From Piezodorus guildinii (taxonomy: Eukaryota; Arthropoda; Insecta; Hemiptera; Pentatomidae), in assembly GCA_023052935.1 (NCBI GenBank), contig CM041295.1, positions 166,117,366-166,181,365 on the forward strand: 64,000 nt of DNA. The letters run 5' to 3'. The translations under genes were made by a program, and so were the position numbers. Each line of letters begins with the position of its first letter. Positions within the stretch are counted from its first letter, which is position 1. This document shows positions 22,608 to 33,050 of the stretch, piece after piece. The notes beneath the pieces were generated by a model that saw only the letters and a program-made list of their open reading frames with translations, made no database searches and was not told the DNA's origin.

Positions 22608-23252
22608 ATGTCAAATGAAGAGAAATTAGACGCTATTCTGTTTAAGCTTGACAAGTTAAATATATTAGAAGAAAAAATAAGCTCCATAGAAACAACAATT
22701 TTTAAAGATATATCTATTATAAAAAAAGAGGTAGAAAAAATAAAAATTAATTACGAAAAAAACCGCTTGTTGGAGGAAAACAATAAACAGAAATACAATA
22801 TTATAATTTTCGGAATGAAAACGGAATCAATACCTTCAATTTATACTGAAATAATAAACATCTTAAAATCACTTGATCTATCATGTAAAGATTACTGCAT
22901 CGATAATATTATTAGGCTAAACAAAAAAAATGCTTCTGGTCCAATACTGGTAAAATTTAATTCAATATATCTTAGAAATGAATTAATCAGGAAAAAAGGT
23001 ATATTAAGGAAAAACGAAGATTTTAAACATATTGTTATTAAAGAAGATCTACCCCAGAACATTAGAGCAATTAGAAAGGAATTATTTCCGTTTCTAAAAT
23101 TTCACAAAGAAAGAGGGGATAAAGCCGTTTACAGATACGATAAACTGTTGATCAATGGCAAATTATATTCGTTGGAAAATCTGAGAAATGAACCACAAAA
23201 AACAGGAAACGACCGAGAAGTGAAGAGCAATCTCCTAAACCAAAAGAACTGA
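22608..23252 (+). CDS. LINE ORF1 protein, coiled coil plus RNA-binding fold
   Basis: 214-residue open frame starting at an ATG in a caaaATGtca context, with a stop just before ORF2. Residues about 1-60 are rich in L, I, E and K with heptad-like spacing (LDAILFKLDKLNILEEKISS), typical of an ORF1 coiled coil. The next part (KYNIIIFGMKTE at about 64-75, then DNIIRLNKKNASGPILVKF and the IVIKEDLPQNIRAIRKEL block) resembles the RNA-binding domain of LINE ORF1 proteins. ORF1 proteins coat the LINE RNA and chaperone it during target-primed reverse transcription. No stop or frameshift seen. The assignment rests on pattern and position. Confidence 0.75.
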   Translation: MSNEEKLDAILFKLDKLNILEEKISSIETTIFKDISIIKKEVEKIKINYEKNRLLEENNKQKYNIIIFGMKTESIPSIYTEIINILKSLDLSCKDYCIDNIIRLNKKNASGPILVKFNSIYLRNELIRKKGILRKNEDFKHIVIKEDLPQNIRAIRKELFPFLKFHKERGDKAVYRYDKLLINGKLYSLENLRNEPQKTGNDREVKSNLLNQKN

Positions 23253-23401
23253 AAAAAAGGAATGGTGTTAATATTGCAACAATTAAAACAATTGGAGCAA
23301 TAGCTTAGATAATTTTTTCTTTAGAAAAAAATTCTAACGTTCATAATCTAATTCCAAAAAAAATACAGGATAACGCAAGTGAAACAGAGGACTGACAATA
23401 A

Positions 23402-24253
23402 ACCGAAATTGCCCACGGAAAACCTATTCGACAGACAGAGGAAATTTCAAATCAGGAAAACATCAATTATTGGACTACTACAAATATCATCAGAATATGT
23501 ACATTTAATACAAGAACTTTACTAGGAGAAGAAAGATGGATTGAATTAGAAAAGGCTCTAAACAATATTAATTGGGATGTAATCGGTCTATGTGAAATAA
23601 GAAGAAGAAATACCCAAATAATGGAAACAAAAACAGGAGAAATTTTTATGCATACATACTCTGAAAAAGGACAGTATGGTGTCGGTTTTATCATAAATAA
23701 AATATGGAAAACTAATGTTATCGAATTTAAAGAAATTAACTCAAGAATAGCTCTTTTGAAATTAAGGATAAATAAGGGAAAAGAATTGTTACTAATACAA
23801 ATACACGCTCCTACTGCTAGATCTTCTAATATAGTCAAGGAATTATTTTATTCAGAATTAGTGTCAACGCTTACAACACATAGAAATAAGAAAAGCACGG
23901 TGGTAGTAATGGGTGACTGGAACGGAAGAGTTGGTCAGCGCTTAGAAGGGGAAGAGGCGATAATGGGAACATCTAACTACTGCTTCAGGAATGAAGGCGG
24001 CGAGATGATAATCGATTTTGCATACAGCCAGCAGTTAAAAATAGGAAATACTTATTTTAACAATAAACTAAAAAACAAATGGACATGGATGGCTCCAGAC
24101 AAAAAAACCTATGAATATGATTACGTTTTAATAAACAGTTTAAGCTCAGTTAAGAATATAGAAGTTTTAACGAAATTTAATTTCAATTCAGATCATCGCC
24201 TTGTCAGAATATCATTAAATATTGACACGCTAAAGAAGGAAAGAAGATTTTAA
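23402..24253 (+). CDS. LINE ORF2 part 1: APE-type endonuclease
   Basis: The frame is open from 23402; the first ATG in it is at 23621, inside the domain, so the true start lies upstream. It reads IRICTFNTRTLLG (N-terminal strand), DVIGLCEIRRR (catalytic Glu), VVVMGDWNGRVGQ (D.N motif), TWMAPDKKTYEYDYVL and NSDHRLVRISL (the catalytic SDH). This is the APE-like endonuclease that nicks target DNA. A TAA at 24251-24253 ends the frame, but the same frame stays open from 24254, so one nonsense mutation separates it from the linker. The sequence type is RTE, like proteins often annotated as craniofacial-development-2-like. Confidence 0.88.
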   Translation, partial: TEIAHGKPIRQTEEISNQENINYWTTTNIIRICTFNTRTLLGEERWIELEKALNNINWDVIGLCEIRRRNTQIMETKTGEIFMHTYSEKGQYGVGFIINKIWKTNVIEFKEINSRIALLKLRINKGKELLLIQIHAPTARSSNIVKELFYSELVSTLTTHRNKKSTVVVMGDWNGRVGQRLEGEEAIMGTSNYCFRNEGGEMIIDFAYSQQLKIGNTYFNNKLKNKWTWMAPDKKTYEYDYVLINSLSSVKNIEVLTKFNFNSDHRLVRISLNIDTLKKERRF

Positions 24254-24715
24254 AATAAGACAAATAATTTCACAACCCTAAATAACATAGAAATTGAAAT
24301 GTTTCAAGAAAAATTGGTATCCAATTTAAATATAGAGGAACAAAAAAAACTTCCAGATATCCAACAAAGATATAATAAAATAACAGATACCATAATTAAC
24401 AGTGCAATAGAAGTAAAAAATAAAGTGGGTAAGAAAAAGGGCTATATAAATAAACTATCAGAAAATACGCTTTCTCTTTTAGAAAAAAGAAGAAAAATAA
24501 AAATAAACTCGAGGGAGGAGAGCGAAATCAGGCAGCTCAATCGAGAAATCAGGACTGAAATAAAAACAGACCTAAAAATATTCCGAGAAAGAAAAATTGT
24601 AGAAATTTTGGAAAACAACAAATCAACTAAACTATTAAGAAAAGAACTTAACCCAGGCAAACATTGGATCCTATCAATTAAAAACAAACAAGGACAATTA
24701 AAAAACAACAAATAG
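24254..24715 (+). CDS. LINE ORF2 part 2: basic linker
   Basis: Continuation of the endonuclease frame past its stop, ending at TAG 24713-24715. Lysine- and glutamate-rich (SENTLSLLEKRRKIKINSRE), as is usual between endonuclease and RT in RTE-type ORF2. The RT frame is offset by one base; a run of six A near 24695 (ttaaaaaacaac) is the likely site of the indel. Confidence 0.75.
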   Translation, partial: NKTNNFTTLNNIEIEMFQEKLVSNLNIEEQKKLPDIQQRYNKITDTIINSAIEVKNKVGKKKGYINKLSENTLSLLEKRRKIKINSREESEIRQLNREIRTEIKTDLKIFRERKIVEILENNKSTKLLRKELNPGKHWILSIKNKQGQLKNNK

Positions 24716-25673
24716 ACAAGAGATGATTTCAATAGCAACATCTTTCTACAAAAACCTGTACAAAGAAGAGCGTTCATCAAAATCATCTAAACAATATACT
24801 GGAAATAATAAAGAAGATGAAGAACCATATATTCTTAAATCAGAGGTAGAGAACGCTATAAATAAACTGAAAGCAAGAAAGAGTCCAGGAGAAGACGGTA
24901 TAACAAATGAAATGTTAAAAGCCGGAGGTAGCATCCTAGTCGAGGCGTTGTGCACAATATTTAACGAAGTACTGATTAAAGAGCTAGTCCCAGCACAATG
25001 GAAAAGATCTAAAATAATTCTTTTACACAAAAAAGGGGATAAAGAAGAAATTGGAAATTATCGACCCATATCTTTGATTTCGTCTATTGGTAAGCTATTC
25101 ACAAAAATTTTAAACGATAGAATAAAGAAACAAATTGAATACTATTTAACAGTTGAACAGGCAGGATTCAGGAAGGGTTTCTCAACCATAGACCATCTTC
25201 ACACTGTGAACCAGTTAATAGAAAAATCAAAAGAGTATAATATTACTCTGTATCTAGCATTTGTTGACTTCACAAAAGCTTTTGATAGCCTCAAGCATGA
25301 CAGTATATTTTCAGCTTTGAAACACATAGGCGTAGCAGAAAAATACATTTCTATAATTACTGAACTATACAGTGATAACATCGCCTATGTTGAAACAGAT
25401 ATTAAAGGACCTATATTTCCTGTAAAAAAGGGAGTTAGGCAAGGCGACCCTCACTCTCCAACTCTCTTTATAGCGGTCCTAGAATTCGCTCTTAGAAACT
25501 TGGAATGGCAAACCAAAGGAATTAATATCAACGGAAACAAATTAAATCGTCTAAATTTTGCAGACGACATATTGTTGATATCAAGTACCCAGGACGAGTT
25601 AATAGAAATGCTGAAGGACTTGGAGAGAGTGTGTGGTCAGGTTGGTCTTGTGATGAATTTAATCCAAAACTAA
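24702..25673 (+). CDS. LINE ORF2 part 3: reverse transcriptase
   Basis: The ATG at 24723 is inside the frame, not a true start; it is preceded in frame by NRQE. Motifs in order: KARKSPGEDGITNEMLKAGG (fingers), RSKIILLHKKGDKEEIGNYR then PISLISSIGKLFTK, EQAGFRKGFSTIDHL, LAFVDFTKAFDSL (first catalytic Asp), GVRQGDPHSPTLF, LNFADDILLIS (the catalytic F-A-D-D box) and CGQVGLVMN. All RT core residues look intact. The frame ends at TAA after LIQN where one extra base near 25665 shifts the reading. Confidence 0.9.
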   Translation, partial: KTTNRQEMISIATSFYKNLYKEERSSKSSKQYTGNNKEDEEPYILKSEVENAINKLKARKSPGEDGITNEMLKAGGSILVEALCTIFNEVLIKELVPAQWKRSKIILLHKKGDKEEIGNYRPISLISSIGKLFTKILNDRIKKQIEYYLTVEQAGFRKGFSTIDHLHTVNQLIEKSKEYNITLYLAFVDFTKAFDSLKHDSIFSALKHIGVAEKYISIITELYSDNIAYVETDIKGPIFPVKKGVRQGDPHSPTLFIAVLEFALRNLEWQTKGININGNKLNRLNFADDILLISSTQDELIEMLKDLERVCGQVGLVMNLIQN

Positions 25674-25677
25674 AATA

Positions 25678-26304
25678 ATGACAAATTCAGAAAATCTATC
25701 CAAAATAGAAAATGCTCTCGCAAAAATAGAATTAGTCAAAGACATCACTTACCTAGGACAGACCATTTCATTCGATGACCGCCTTTCCAAAGAAATTCAA
25801 AAACGTATTGCCTCTTGCTGGAAAAAATTTTGGGTCTTCAAAAACTTAATGAAAAGCTCCACCGAAATTAAATGGAAAAGGTTAGTATTCAATACCTGCA
25901 TTCTCCCAACTTTGACTTATGGAAGCCAGACATGGTCCCTCTCTAAATCGCAGGAAAGAAGAATAAACGTCTGGCAAAGAAGAATGGACAGGAGTATGAC
26001 AAATGTAAATTTAAAGCATAAAATAAAAAATACGACTCTGAGAGAGACCACTTTGGTGAGGGATGCTGTGGGTTGTATAAGGAAGCTGAAATGGGAATGG
26101 GCTGGGCATTTAATGCGAAGGTGGAGCAAGGCAATTACCGAATGGACACCTCTCGGAAAGCAACGTAAGCAAGGAGGGCAACTCAAAAGATGGTCGGACG
26201 AAATTAAGAAACAAGAAGGAATATCTTGGCATAGGAAAACAGAAGATCGAAAATATTGGGAATTAAAATGCCAAGATATTGAAAAACCAGCGGCGAACTC
26301 ATAA
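25678..26304 (+). CDS. LINE ORF2 part 4: thumb and C-terminal domain
   Basis: Continues ORF2 after a one-base frameshift. Reads DITYLGQTISFDDRLSKEIQ, WKRLVFNTCILPTLTYGSQT (a conserved block after RT), ERRINVWQRRMDRSM and LKWEWAGHLMRRWSKAITEW, then GGQLKRWSDEIKK. The W.GH..R.......W.P.G.R..G....RW pattern is the usual RTE-clade ORF2 ending. No further stops before 26304. Confidence 0.85.
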   Translation: MTNSENLSKIENALAKIELVKDITYLGQTISFDDRLSKEIQKRIASCWKKFWVFKNLMKSSTEIKWKRLVFNTCILPTLTYGSQTWSLSKSQERRINVWQRRMDRSMTNVNLKHKIKNTTLRETTLVRDAVGCIRKLKWEWAGHLMRRWSKAITEWTPLGKQRKQGGQLKRWSDEIKKQEGISWHRKTEDRKYWELKCQDIEKPAANS

Positions 26305-26619
26305 CCCAGAAGGTACGGCTGGTCACCGATCAAGACTATTCCTCCTTCAGGAGAGGCCTGCGCATTAGTAGAAAACTATTTTATTTTTATTTATCTAAAC
26401 ATAAAATTTTTTACTTAATCAAGTTTTTTTTTGCAATTTTATTAGTAAATTTAAAAAGATGTTAGTAAATTTTATTTAAAAAAGTTGTATACACTATTTG
26501 GTCACATTGTTTCTTTTTACTTACATCAATCATTAAAAGTGTTTTTTAAAATAAATAAAAATATATATAAACTTTATGTACCATTAAAAAATTGTAAATA
26601 TGTGTAAATAAAGGCTTAT

Positions 26620-26640
26620 CTTATCTTATCTTATCTTATC
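26620..26640 (+). repeat. (TTATC)n tail of RTE-like LINE
   Basis: Four perfect TTATC copies directly after aataaaggc; marks the 3' end of the LINE. The right 47-bp direct repeat starts within its last two bases. Confidence 0.92.
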
Positions 26641-26685
26641 GTGGGTAGACACCCGAGGGCGAAGGAGGGCGCGGTACCCCAGAGT
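26639..26685. repeat. 47-bp direct repeat, right of RTE-like LINE
   Basis: Matches 22178-22224 with one difference (ccc/cct). After it the gypsy relic resumes. Confidence 0.8.
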
Positions 26686-27235
26686 CTGGCAGTGCAGATG
26701 TATCTAATGAGCGAGCGAGCCCGTCTGATGAGCGTGGGATGGACATGGAGGATGGACCTGGGGTTCCGGATCGGATATCCTCGGACGGAGGTCAGGAGTT
26801 CCACAATAGTCAGGTTCGGGCGGCGATGAAGGCACTAGATGTCGCGTGGCATATTAATACTCCAGGGTATCCTAAAAGTCGGGGCGGCATCGAGCAGCTG
26901 CACAGTAGGCTAGGAGACGATCTGCGGATGTATCAGATGGACCAAGGATTAGAACCACAAGTCGCAATGCCTCGGGCGGTGGCGGCGTATAACAACTCCA
27001 TAAATGCGGCAACGGGATTCTCGCTGTTTGAAATCCTCTTTGGCCTGCAGAACTGGCGCAGGGATTACGGGGACACAGCGGAACACAGCCAAGGACAACC
27101 TTCGCGTTCGCGATCGGATGGAGGATCTTCGCATCGGTTCTATTGTATATCGGAGGATCGGTTCGAATAGGAGTAAGGAAGTTGTTCGGTATGAGGGGCC
27201 GAACATAATGTTGTCACGATTCACAGTTTAGCGGA
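26686..27235 (+). pseudogene. Ty3/gypsy integrase relic
   Basis: From about 26739 the frame reads DRISSDGGQEFHNSQVRAAM (second catalytic Asp in S-D-G-G), then INTPGYPKSRGGIEQLHSRL (the catalytic Glu in G-I-E) and AVAAYNNSINAATGFSLFEI. Integrase joins retroelement cDNA to host DNA. The N-terminal zinc finger and the first catalytic Asp are absent, so the sequence joining the RNase H tail to here was deleted before or around the LINE insertion. After about 27050 the frame shifts. This is the other half of the relic at 21405-22177. Confidence 0.85.
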
Positions 27236-27660
27236 TCCCCGGAGAGGAGGACGGTTCACATTCAACAGTTGAAACTTCCACTGAGGGAAGACCCTTCGGC
27301 AGTTGATCGTACCTAGGTATCCTCTGTTTCTGTTAGCCACTCCCAGGGGAGTAGGTTGTGTTTTTTTTAAATTTTTTTTTTTATTATTATTGGATACTTT
27401 TGTTTGTTTTTCTTCCGAGTGCTTTTTATTTTTGTTTTTCAGGATCTCAAGTGAGTGCTTTCTTTTGGTTTTCGAGTGTGTTTTGTTTTCTGTTTTAGAT
27501 TTTCTCTAGTTTGTAAGTTTACTATTTTGTAAGTTTTCTAGTTTGTAAGTTCGCAGTAATGTCGAGTATGTGCTTTTGTTTTGTTTTTGTAGTTTTTATT
27601 GTTATTTTATGTTTTACCCCTGTAGAATTTACGAGGAGTGTTCGTAAACTGGCAGGGGGG
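27236..27660 (+). other. Gypsy 3' region up to the polypurine tract
   Basis: T-rich, no open frame of note. It ends in ctggcagggggg at 27649-27660, a good polypurine tract immediately before an agttaag start, as expected just upstream of a gypsy-type 3' LTR. Confidence 0.6.
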
Positions 27661-27845
27661 AGTTAAGATGAGATGACTACTAATATAGATCTCAATCCTA
27701 TGCTTGTAAATATGAACATGTGATAAAAGTATAAATAGAGGATTAGGAGGAAGAATAAATCAGTTGTTATCTAGCTAGCGTCAGTGTCATTTCTCCTCCC
27801 TATTTTCTTTTTTTTTTTTTTTATTCTATTTCTCTCGGCTGATTA
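27661..27845 (+). repeat. Probable gypsy 3' LTR
   Basis: Begins agttaagatgag right after the polypurine tract; AGTTA starts are known from gypsy-group LTRs. It includes a TATA-like tataaatag (27730-27738) and aataaatcagttg, compatible with U3 and R. The 3' limit (about 27845) is a guess because no second LTR is in the window. Confidence 0.55.
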
Positions 27846-28010
27846 ATTTAAAATTTTATATATTATATAATATATTATATATATATATATATATATACAT
27901 ACATACATACATTCTTTTGAAATAAAAAAAAAATTAGAGAAAAGAAAACAATGAAATAAATAAAATGTACTATAGTGTCATAACGAAAAAATAAATGTCA
28001 TTGTAAGCCC
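27846..28010. repeat. (TA)n/(CATA)n microsatellite and AT-rich DNA
   Basis: (TA)n from about 27859 to 27897 then (CATA)n to 27911, followed by AT-rich sequence. No gene. Confidence 0.85.
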
Positions 28011-28340
28011 CCCAGATCGTTGAGTTGGTTGATGATCATTACGGGTGGGCCATCCTTTCGTCGACAGCGGACTCGACCTCGAACGAATCAGACGTACTTC
28101 ACTCTGCCGGCGGCCCTCTTCTGCCGAGCCAGAATAAAGTCAGCATATATGCCTGTTGTTCGCAGTCATCTCCTCGCCGACGTAAATCCTGTCGTCGCTG
28201 TCCCAATTGAAATGCCTCATGGTGAAGTCCCTTGTCGGGATCATCTCGTCCCGGACCACCTGACGAACAAATCGCATGACAATCGAAGGTGGACGAGAGT
28301 CCTCTCTTTTCGGCCTTTTTCTCTCCACGAGGTCTAAGTC
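28011..28340. other. GC-rich block of unknown origin
   Basis: Composition differs sharply from both sides. The longest minus-strand frame (28328-28140) reads RPPSIVMRFVRQVVRDEMIP then TRDFTMRHFNWDSDD; I do not recognise a family. It may be an exon-like or retroelement fragment. No splice evidence was found. Confidence 0.35.
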
Positions 28341-28344
28341 CTCA

Positions 28345-28735
28345 GCTTTGAGCTCTGAGGCTCTACTAAACCATCAAATTCTTCCCCTATTCAATCCTTA
28401 CAATCCAAATTCCTTCAAAAAATCCTCAATGTTCCTTACTTTGTCAAGAATAAATTAATCCATAAAGACCTTAATATCCCATGTGTTGCTGATTTGGCCT
28501 GAACCAGGTATCAATCCTTCCATGACAAACTCCACTCCCACTCTAACCCACTAGTTCCAATCCTTGTTTTCTCTTCCATTCCTGACAATCCTCCAAGGTG
28601 TCTGACAAGAAGATGGTCTCGAAACCTTCTAATTCAGATTATCCTGTGGAGTGCTGCCAATGGGCATTTTTATGTATTTCTCTGTTAGCTAATTTACTTG
28701 ATGTATTAACTAATAAATAAATAAATACAATTTTT
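28345..28735 (+). pseudogene. Jockey-type LINE 3' fragment
   Basis: Diverged relative of 55500-55915: frames match SLQFKILCKILNAPYFVTN and NPLVSILSSSTIPDNPP in degraded form (near 28390-28590), followed by an AT-rich UTR and aataaataaataaat near 28710. 5' truncated, several stops. Confidence 0.7.
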
Positions 28736-28739
28736 ATTA

Positions 28740-31640
28740 TCTTGGGACATGTCACTTTAGAATAAAATATACAGAATGTACAAAAAGTGCATTGGAGTCT
28801 TAGAACATATTAAATACATATAAACAACTTAATAATTATTGAAAATAGGCATATTTAAATGATAAGAAAACAACAACAAATAAAAAAGCTTATTTACAAT
28901 TTTATTGAGCCTGGATATTCATTAAGTGATTAAATATGCGGGATTTGAAGGTAGAAAGAGAATTGAAGTGACGGATGGAAGGAGGAATGGAATTCCATAG
29001 GATTTTGGATCGAATGAGAAAGGATCTGTCGAAATGTGCAGTTTGGTGGGCCATACTGTATATGCCTGAAGGCCTGGAGCGTGTACGATGGACAGAGGGT
29101 TTGAATTATAGGAGGTCAAAAATGTATGATGGATGGCGGGATTGGATAGCTTGGTAAAGGAATGACGCAAGGAAGTACTTGCGACGATTGGAAGGGTAAA
29201 GCCACTTCAACTCGCCATAAAGTTGGGATACAAAGGTGTATCTAGGGACCCCAAAGATGAATCGGACAAAGCAATTAATTAAGCGTTTAATTTTTACCTC
29301 GAGATCCCCAGAAACACCATCGTATAACGTACAGCAATAGCCAAAGTGAGGAAATATTAGAGAAGTAACAAGGAGTTTCATGCGGGAATAGGTGACGGAA
29401 GGAATACAGTCGCTTTAAGGCTGAAAAGGTACAACGGGAGATTTCAGAAATATGTTTTCAAGGATAGAGTTTGGTCAAAGGTTACTCCCACATTCCTGAC
29501 AGTCGGGTGGAACTTTATAGGATTACTATTTAGGTACAGGGTTGGAATATGTGGAACAGTATTCAATTGCTTTTGTTTTTTCAGAATTTATTTTTAACTT
29601 ATTGACTACAGCCCAGTGACTTATTCGATTTAAGTCCTCTTGTAGTCTTTCTATAGCTGGTAATAGGTCGGAAGGTGGAAAGGAAAGGTATATTTGGAAA
29701 TCATCAGCATAGAGGCAGTATTTAGAGTGGTGGATAAGGAGAGGGAGGTCATTAATGTAGATAGCGAATAAGGTGGGGGGTAGAGACGATCCCTGAGGGA
29801 CACCAGAGGATAGAGGAGAGTACTGGAAGGAGGTTGATCTGGCACTACTACATACTGAGAACGATTGGAGAGGAACGATTGAAACCAGCGCAAAGCACTG
29901 TTGGATTCTGGGAGATTTTGGAGTTTGGTAAGAAGGATACTATGGTCAACCGTGTCAAATGCCTTTGAAAAATCTAGGAGCATAAGTATAGTTAATTGTT
30001 GGTGAGCAATGGCATTTTGTAGGTCTTGTATTATTTTAAGGAGAGTGGATTATGTAGAATAACTAGGTCGAAAACCGGATTGGAGAGGACTAAGGAGGTA
30101 GTTTTCTTCTAGGAAATTTGATAGCTGGGTTTGAACAAGGCGTTCGAGCGGTTTTGATAGATTGGAGAGGATAGAAATACGACGGAAATCTCGTGGTAAG
30201 GTAGGATTCGGAACTTTATTTAGTGGTCGGACGAGGGCGGTTTTCCAGGAATAAGGAAAAGTGAAATTTTGCAAAGAGAAATTATAAATATGATATAGTA
30301 CCGGTATGAGGGATGGGAGGCTGGATTTTATTAGCTTTACAGGAATATTGTTCGGTTCATAGTCGTTAGTACGGGATTTCAAGATTTTAGTAAGTAGTTC
30401 GTCGTAGGACACAAGAGAAATGAAGAAACTGTCTGGATTGAAGTTTTGGTAAGTAATATCAGGAGTTGTCGAAGAATTAGTAGGAGCTGAGGAAATAAAA
30501 TGGTTATTGAGTTCGTTAGGCGTGACTTGGAAAGAACTAGAGTTATTGGGTTCAGGAAAGGACAATTGTCGAAGAATTTTCCACTTAGATTTAGTGTCAG
30601 GAGCATTGGAAAGGATAAAATCTAGGGATTTAGCACGTTGCACTGCGCATTGAGTTTCATTACGTAGCTCCTTGAAAGATACATAGTCTTCTTGCAAACG
30701 AGTGCGTCTTGCCGCTTCCATTTTCTTCATCATATCCTTTATTTCGGGGGTGAGCCAAGGCGCAATTCTGGTTGGTTCAGGTTTTCAGGGGAACATGTAT
30801 GTCTAGTATGGATTGTAGATTTGAGGTGAGAGTGGAGACCACAGGATCAATAGAGTTGTCGGAGTATATTGTGTCCCAGTGGATAGAGTCCAGATCAGGT
30901 TGAAGAGATTCCTAGGAACGAAGGTCCAAATTACGATATGATATGATCCTTGGGTTGTAGGATTTGACAGGTAGATCATAAGTAATATGGATGAGGTTGT
31001 ACGATGATAATAAAGGAACGGGATGCTGCGATGAGGAAATAATTTTTACAGGAGAGTCAGAAATACGTAGGTCTAACCAGGTATCAGTATACTGAGAAAG
31101 ATGAGTAGGATGATAAGGAACGAGGTATAGATTGAGGGAGTATATTAAATCGGTAAGGAAGGATTTATCGCTGGACTCAGATAACATATTAGTATTAAAA
31201 TCTCCAGAAATAATAATATTATTATATTCTGAGACCAGTTGGACAAGGGAGAATTGGAAGAGGTCATCAAATGGAACACGAAGAGGTCAGTAGATGACGG
31301 CGTATAACAAAGGTGAGGAGGTGGTTGAAATTTCAATAAACATGTATTCTATGTGAGGAAATGGATTTAGAGGAGACTTCAGTAGGATTTTGGCTTTCAG
31401 GCTATCATGAATATACAGCCCGACTCCACCTCCCCTGCGATCGGGTCTGTCATGTCGTAGGAAAGAGTAATAGAAGGGAAACCTGAGAGGAAGGAATAAA
31501 TGGTTTTAACCATGTTTCGGAAAAAGCTGCTATATGATAAAAATTGTTGAGGAAATATTTTTAAATTCTTCATAGTGGGCTAGGAGGGATTGTGCGTTGA
31601 TGTGACAGGAAGTTAGGATATTAGTCATAATGGAGGGATT
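28740..31640 (-). pseudogene. CR1/L2-like LINE-C, minus strand, endonuclease to 3' end
   Basis: Read from 31640 leftwards. Endonuclease remnants near 31340-31140; the linker AARRTRLQEDYVSFKELRNE near 30705; the RT block from 30733 to 30050 (TSWKTAL counterpart SYSWKTALVRPLNK, LQSGFRPSYST); LLDFSKAFDTVDHSILLTKL at 29980-29920 (catalytic Asp); the C-terminal block LLVTSLIFPHFGYCC and LYGELKWLYPSNRRKYFLAS near 29370-29190. The 3' end has the hairpin agtgacatgtccca near 28760. Several frameshifts, so inactive. It is the most complete minus-strand LINE. Confidence 0.8.
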
Positions 31641-33050
31641 GAGAGGAATGAAAACTGAAAAAAGGATTAGGACTGAGGGATAGGATATAACGATTTTTTG
31701 TCCAGCACTCTATTTTATATCTAAATAAAATACTTATGGAAATAACATAAATGTGTTTAAATACAAAAAAAAAAATCAATGATAGTAAAAGAAAAAAATA
31801 AATCCAATAAAAACGATTTAAAGTACTAGTTAATGAAAAAACTAAACAAGACTGAATGTGGTACAGAGTAGATGTCTTAGTTTCTCTTCTATGATAATTG
31901 CAACTGATAAAATATAATAATAGATACAAATGAGAGTTAGTCAAAATAAAAACATATATCTTTAATATAAAGCGTGTAAATAAAACATCTTTGATGTAAA
32001 GAAATAAAGTTTTTACCATTTTGAAAAGAAAAATTAAGTTTCTCAAAAAATAAAATATATAAATGAAAATACATTCTTCTACATAAAAAAAATATATATG
32101 ACACCTATATTGGAATTTACTATAACAATTAGAAAATAAAAAGATGGCAAAACTATAAAATCAAAAACTAAAATATTTGCAATATAAAAAAAATAGACAA
32201 ATCTTCATTATACATCAAAATAAAATACGTATGAAAATAACATAAATATGTTTAAATAAATACCAAAATAAAAACATTCAAATAATAATTCAATGATAGA
32301 GATAGAAAATAAATCCAATAAAAACAGTTTAAAAAACAAAACAAGACTGAATGTGGTACAGAGATGTCTTAGTTTCACTTCTATGATAAAAGCAACTGAT
32401 AAAAAATAATAATAGATACCAATGAGATTTGGTCAAAATAAAAATATGTATCTTTAATATAAAGTGAGTGAATAAAACATCTTCGATGTAAGAAAATAGA
32501 GTTTTTTCCATTTTTAAATGAAAATAAAAATGAAGTTACTCAAAAAAAAAAAAAAAAAAAGACATTCTTCTATGTGAAATAAATATTATACCTACATTGG
32601 AATTAACCAACATCATCATAAAATAAAAATATAGTAAATCTATAAGATTAAAAAGTAAATAATATAAATAAAACTAAAAAAATCTTCATTATAGACAAAT
32701 AATAAGTCTATTACATAAAAAATAAAATATCCATTACATGCAGAATAAAATTTAAAAAAATAGACAAGTTCATTGATTTATAACTAAATACATTTTTCTC
32801 TGGTTGAAAAAATAAGATACCATTACTATAAAAAAGTATGATATTATGGTTGTGAAAAAATAAAATATCTTTAAGAGTAAAAAAAATAAAGTTTATGCGA
32901 CGGAAAATTCTATTTCAGGAATAAATATTGAGATCACCTGATTTGGATATAATAACAGGTGGGTAGCCATCAGCCTGCGGACATCTGACTCTCCCACCAC
33001 TGAACCAAACTATATACTTTTTTCCGATAATTTTTTTTGTCTAGTTTGCC
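31641..33050. repeat. AT-rich ~510-bp direct duplication
   Basis: 31715-32170 and 32215-32700 are direct copies at roughly 80-90 percent: both carry taaataaaatac.tatg.aaataacat, acaagactgaatgtggtacagag, gatgtcttagttt and ctttaatataaag in the same order. No coding signal. It separates the LINE-C ORF2 from an ORF1-like relic on the same strand. Confidence 0.8.

Larger units (their letters stand above)
22225..26640 (+). mobile_element. RTE-like LINE, near full length, (TTATC)n tail
   Basis: A LINE lying inside a gypsy relic between 47-bp direct repeats. Order: 5' UTR (22225-22607), ORF1 (22608-23252), ORF2 endonuclease, linker, reverse transcriptase and C-terminal domain (23402-26304), then a 3' UTR ending aataaaggc and ttatc x4 at 26620-26640. 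The enzyme order and the C-terminal R.. W.GHL.RR....E block are those of RTE-clade LINEs. Damage is light: one in-frame stop (24251-24253), a frameshift near 24690-24700 and one near 25665. It is by far the youngest-looking autonomous element in the window. Confidence 0.85.

Noticed and set aside
31621..32511. Minus-strand frames of 141 and 60 codons in the AT-rich duplication
   Set aside because: They are F/Y/L/S-rich readings of AT-rich DNA that appear in both duplicated copies with different lengths; no family resemblance.
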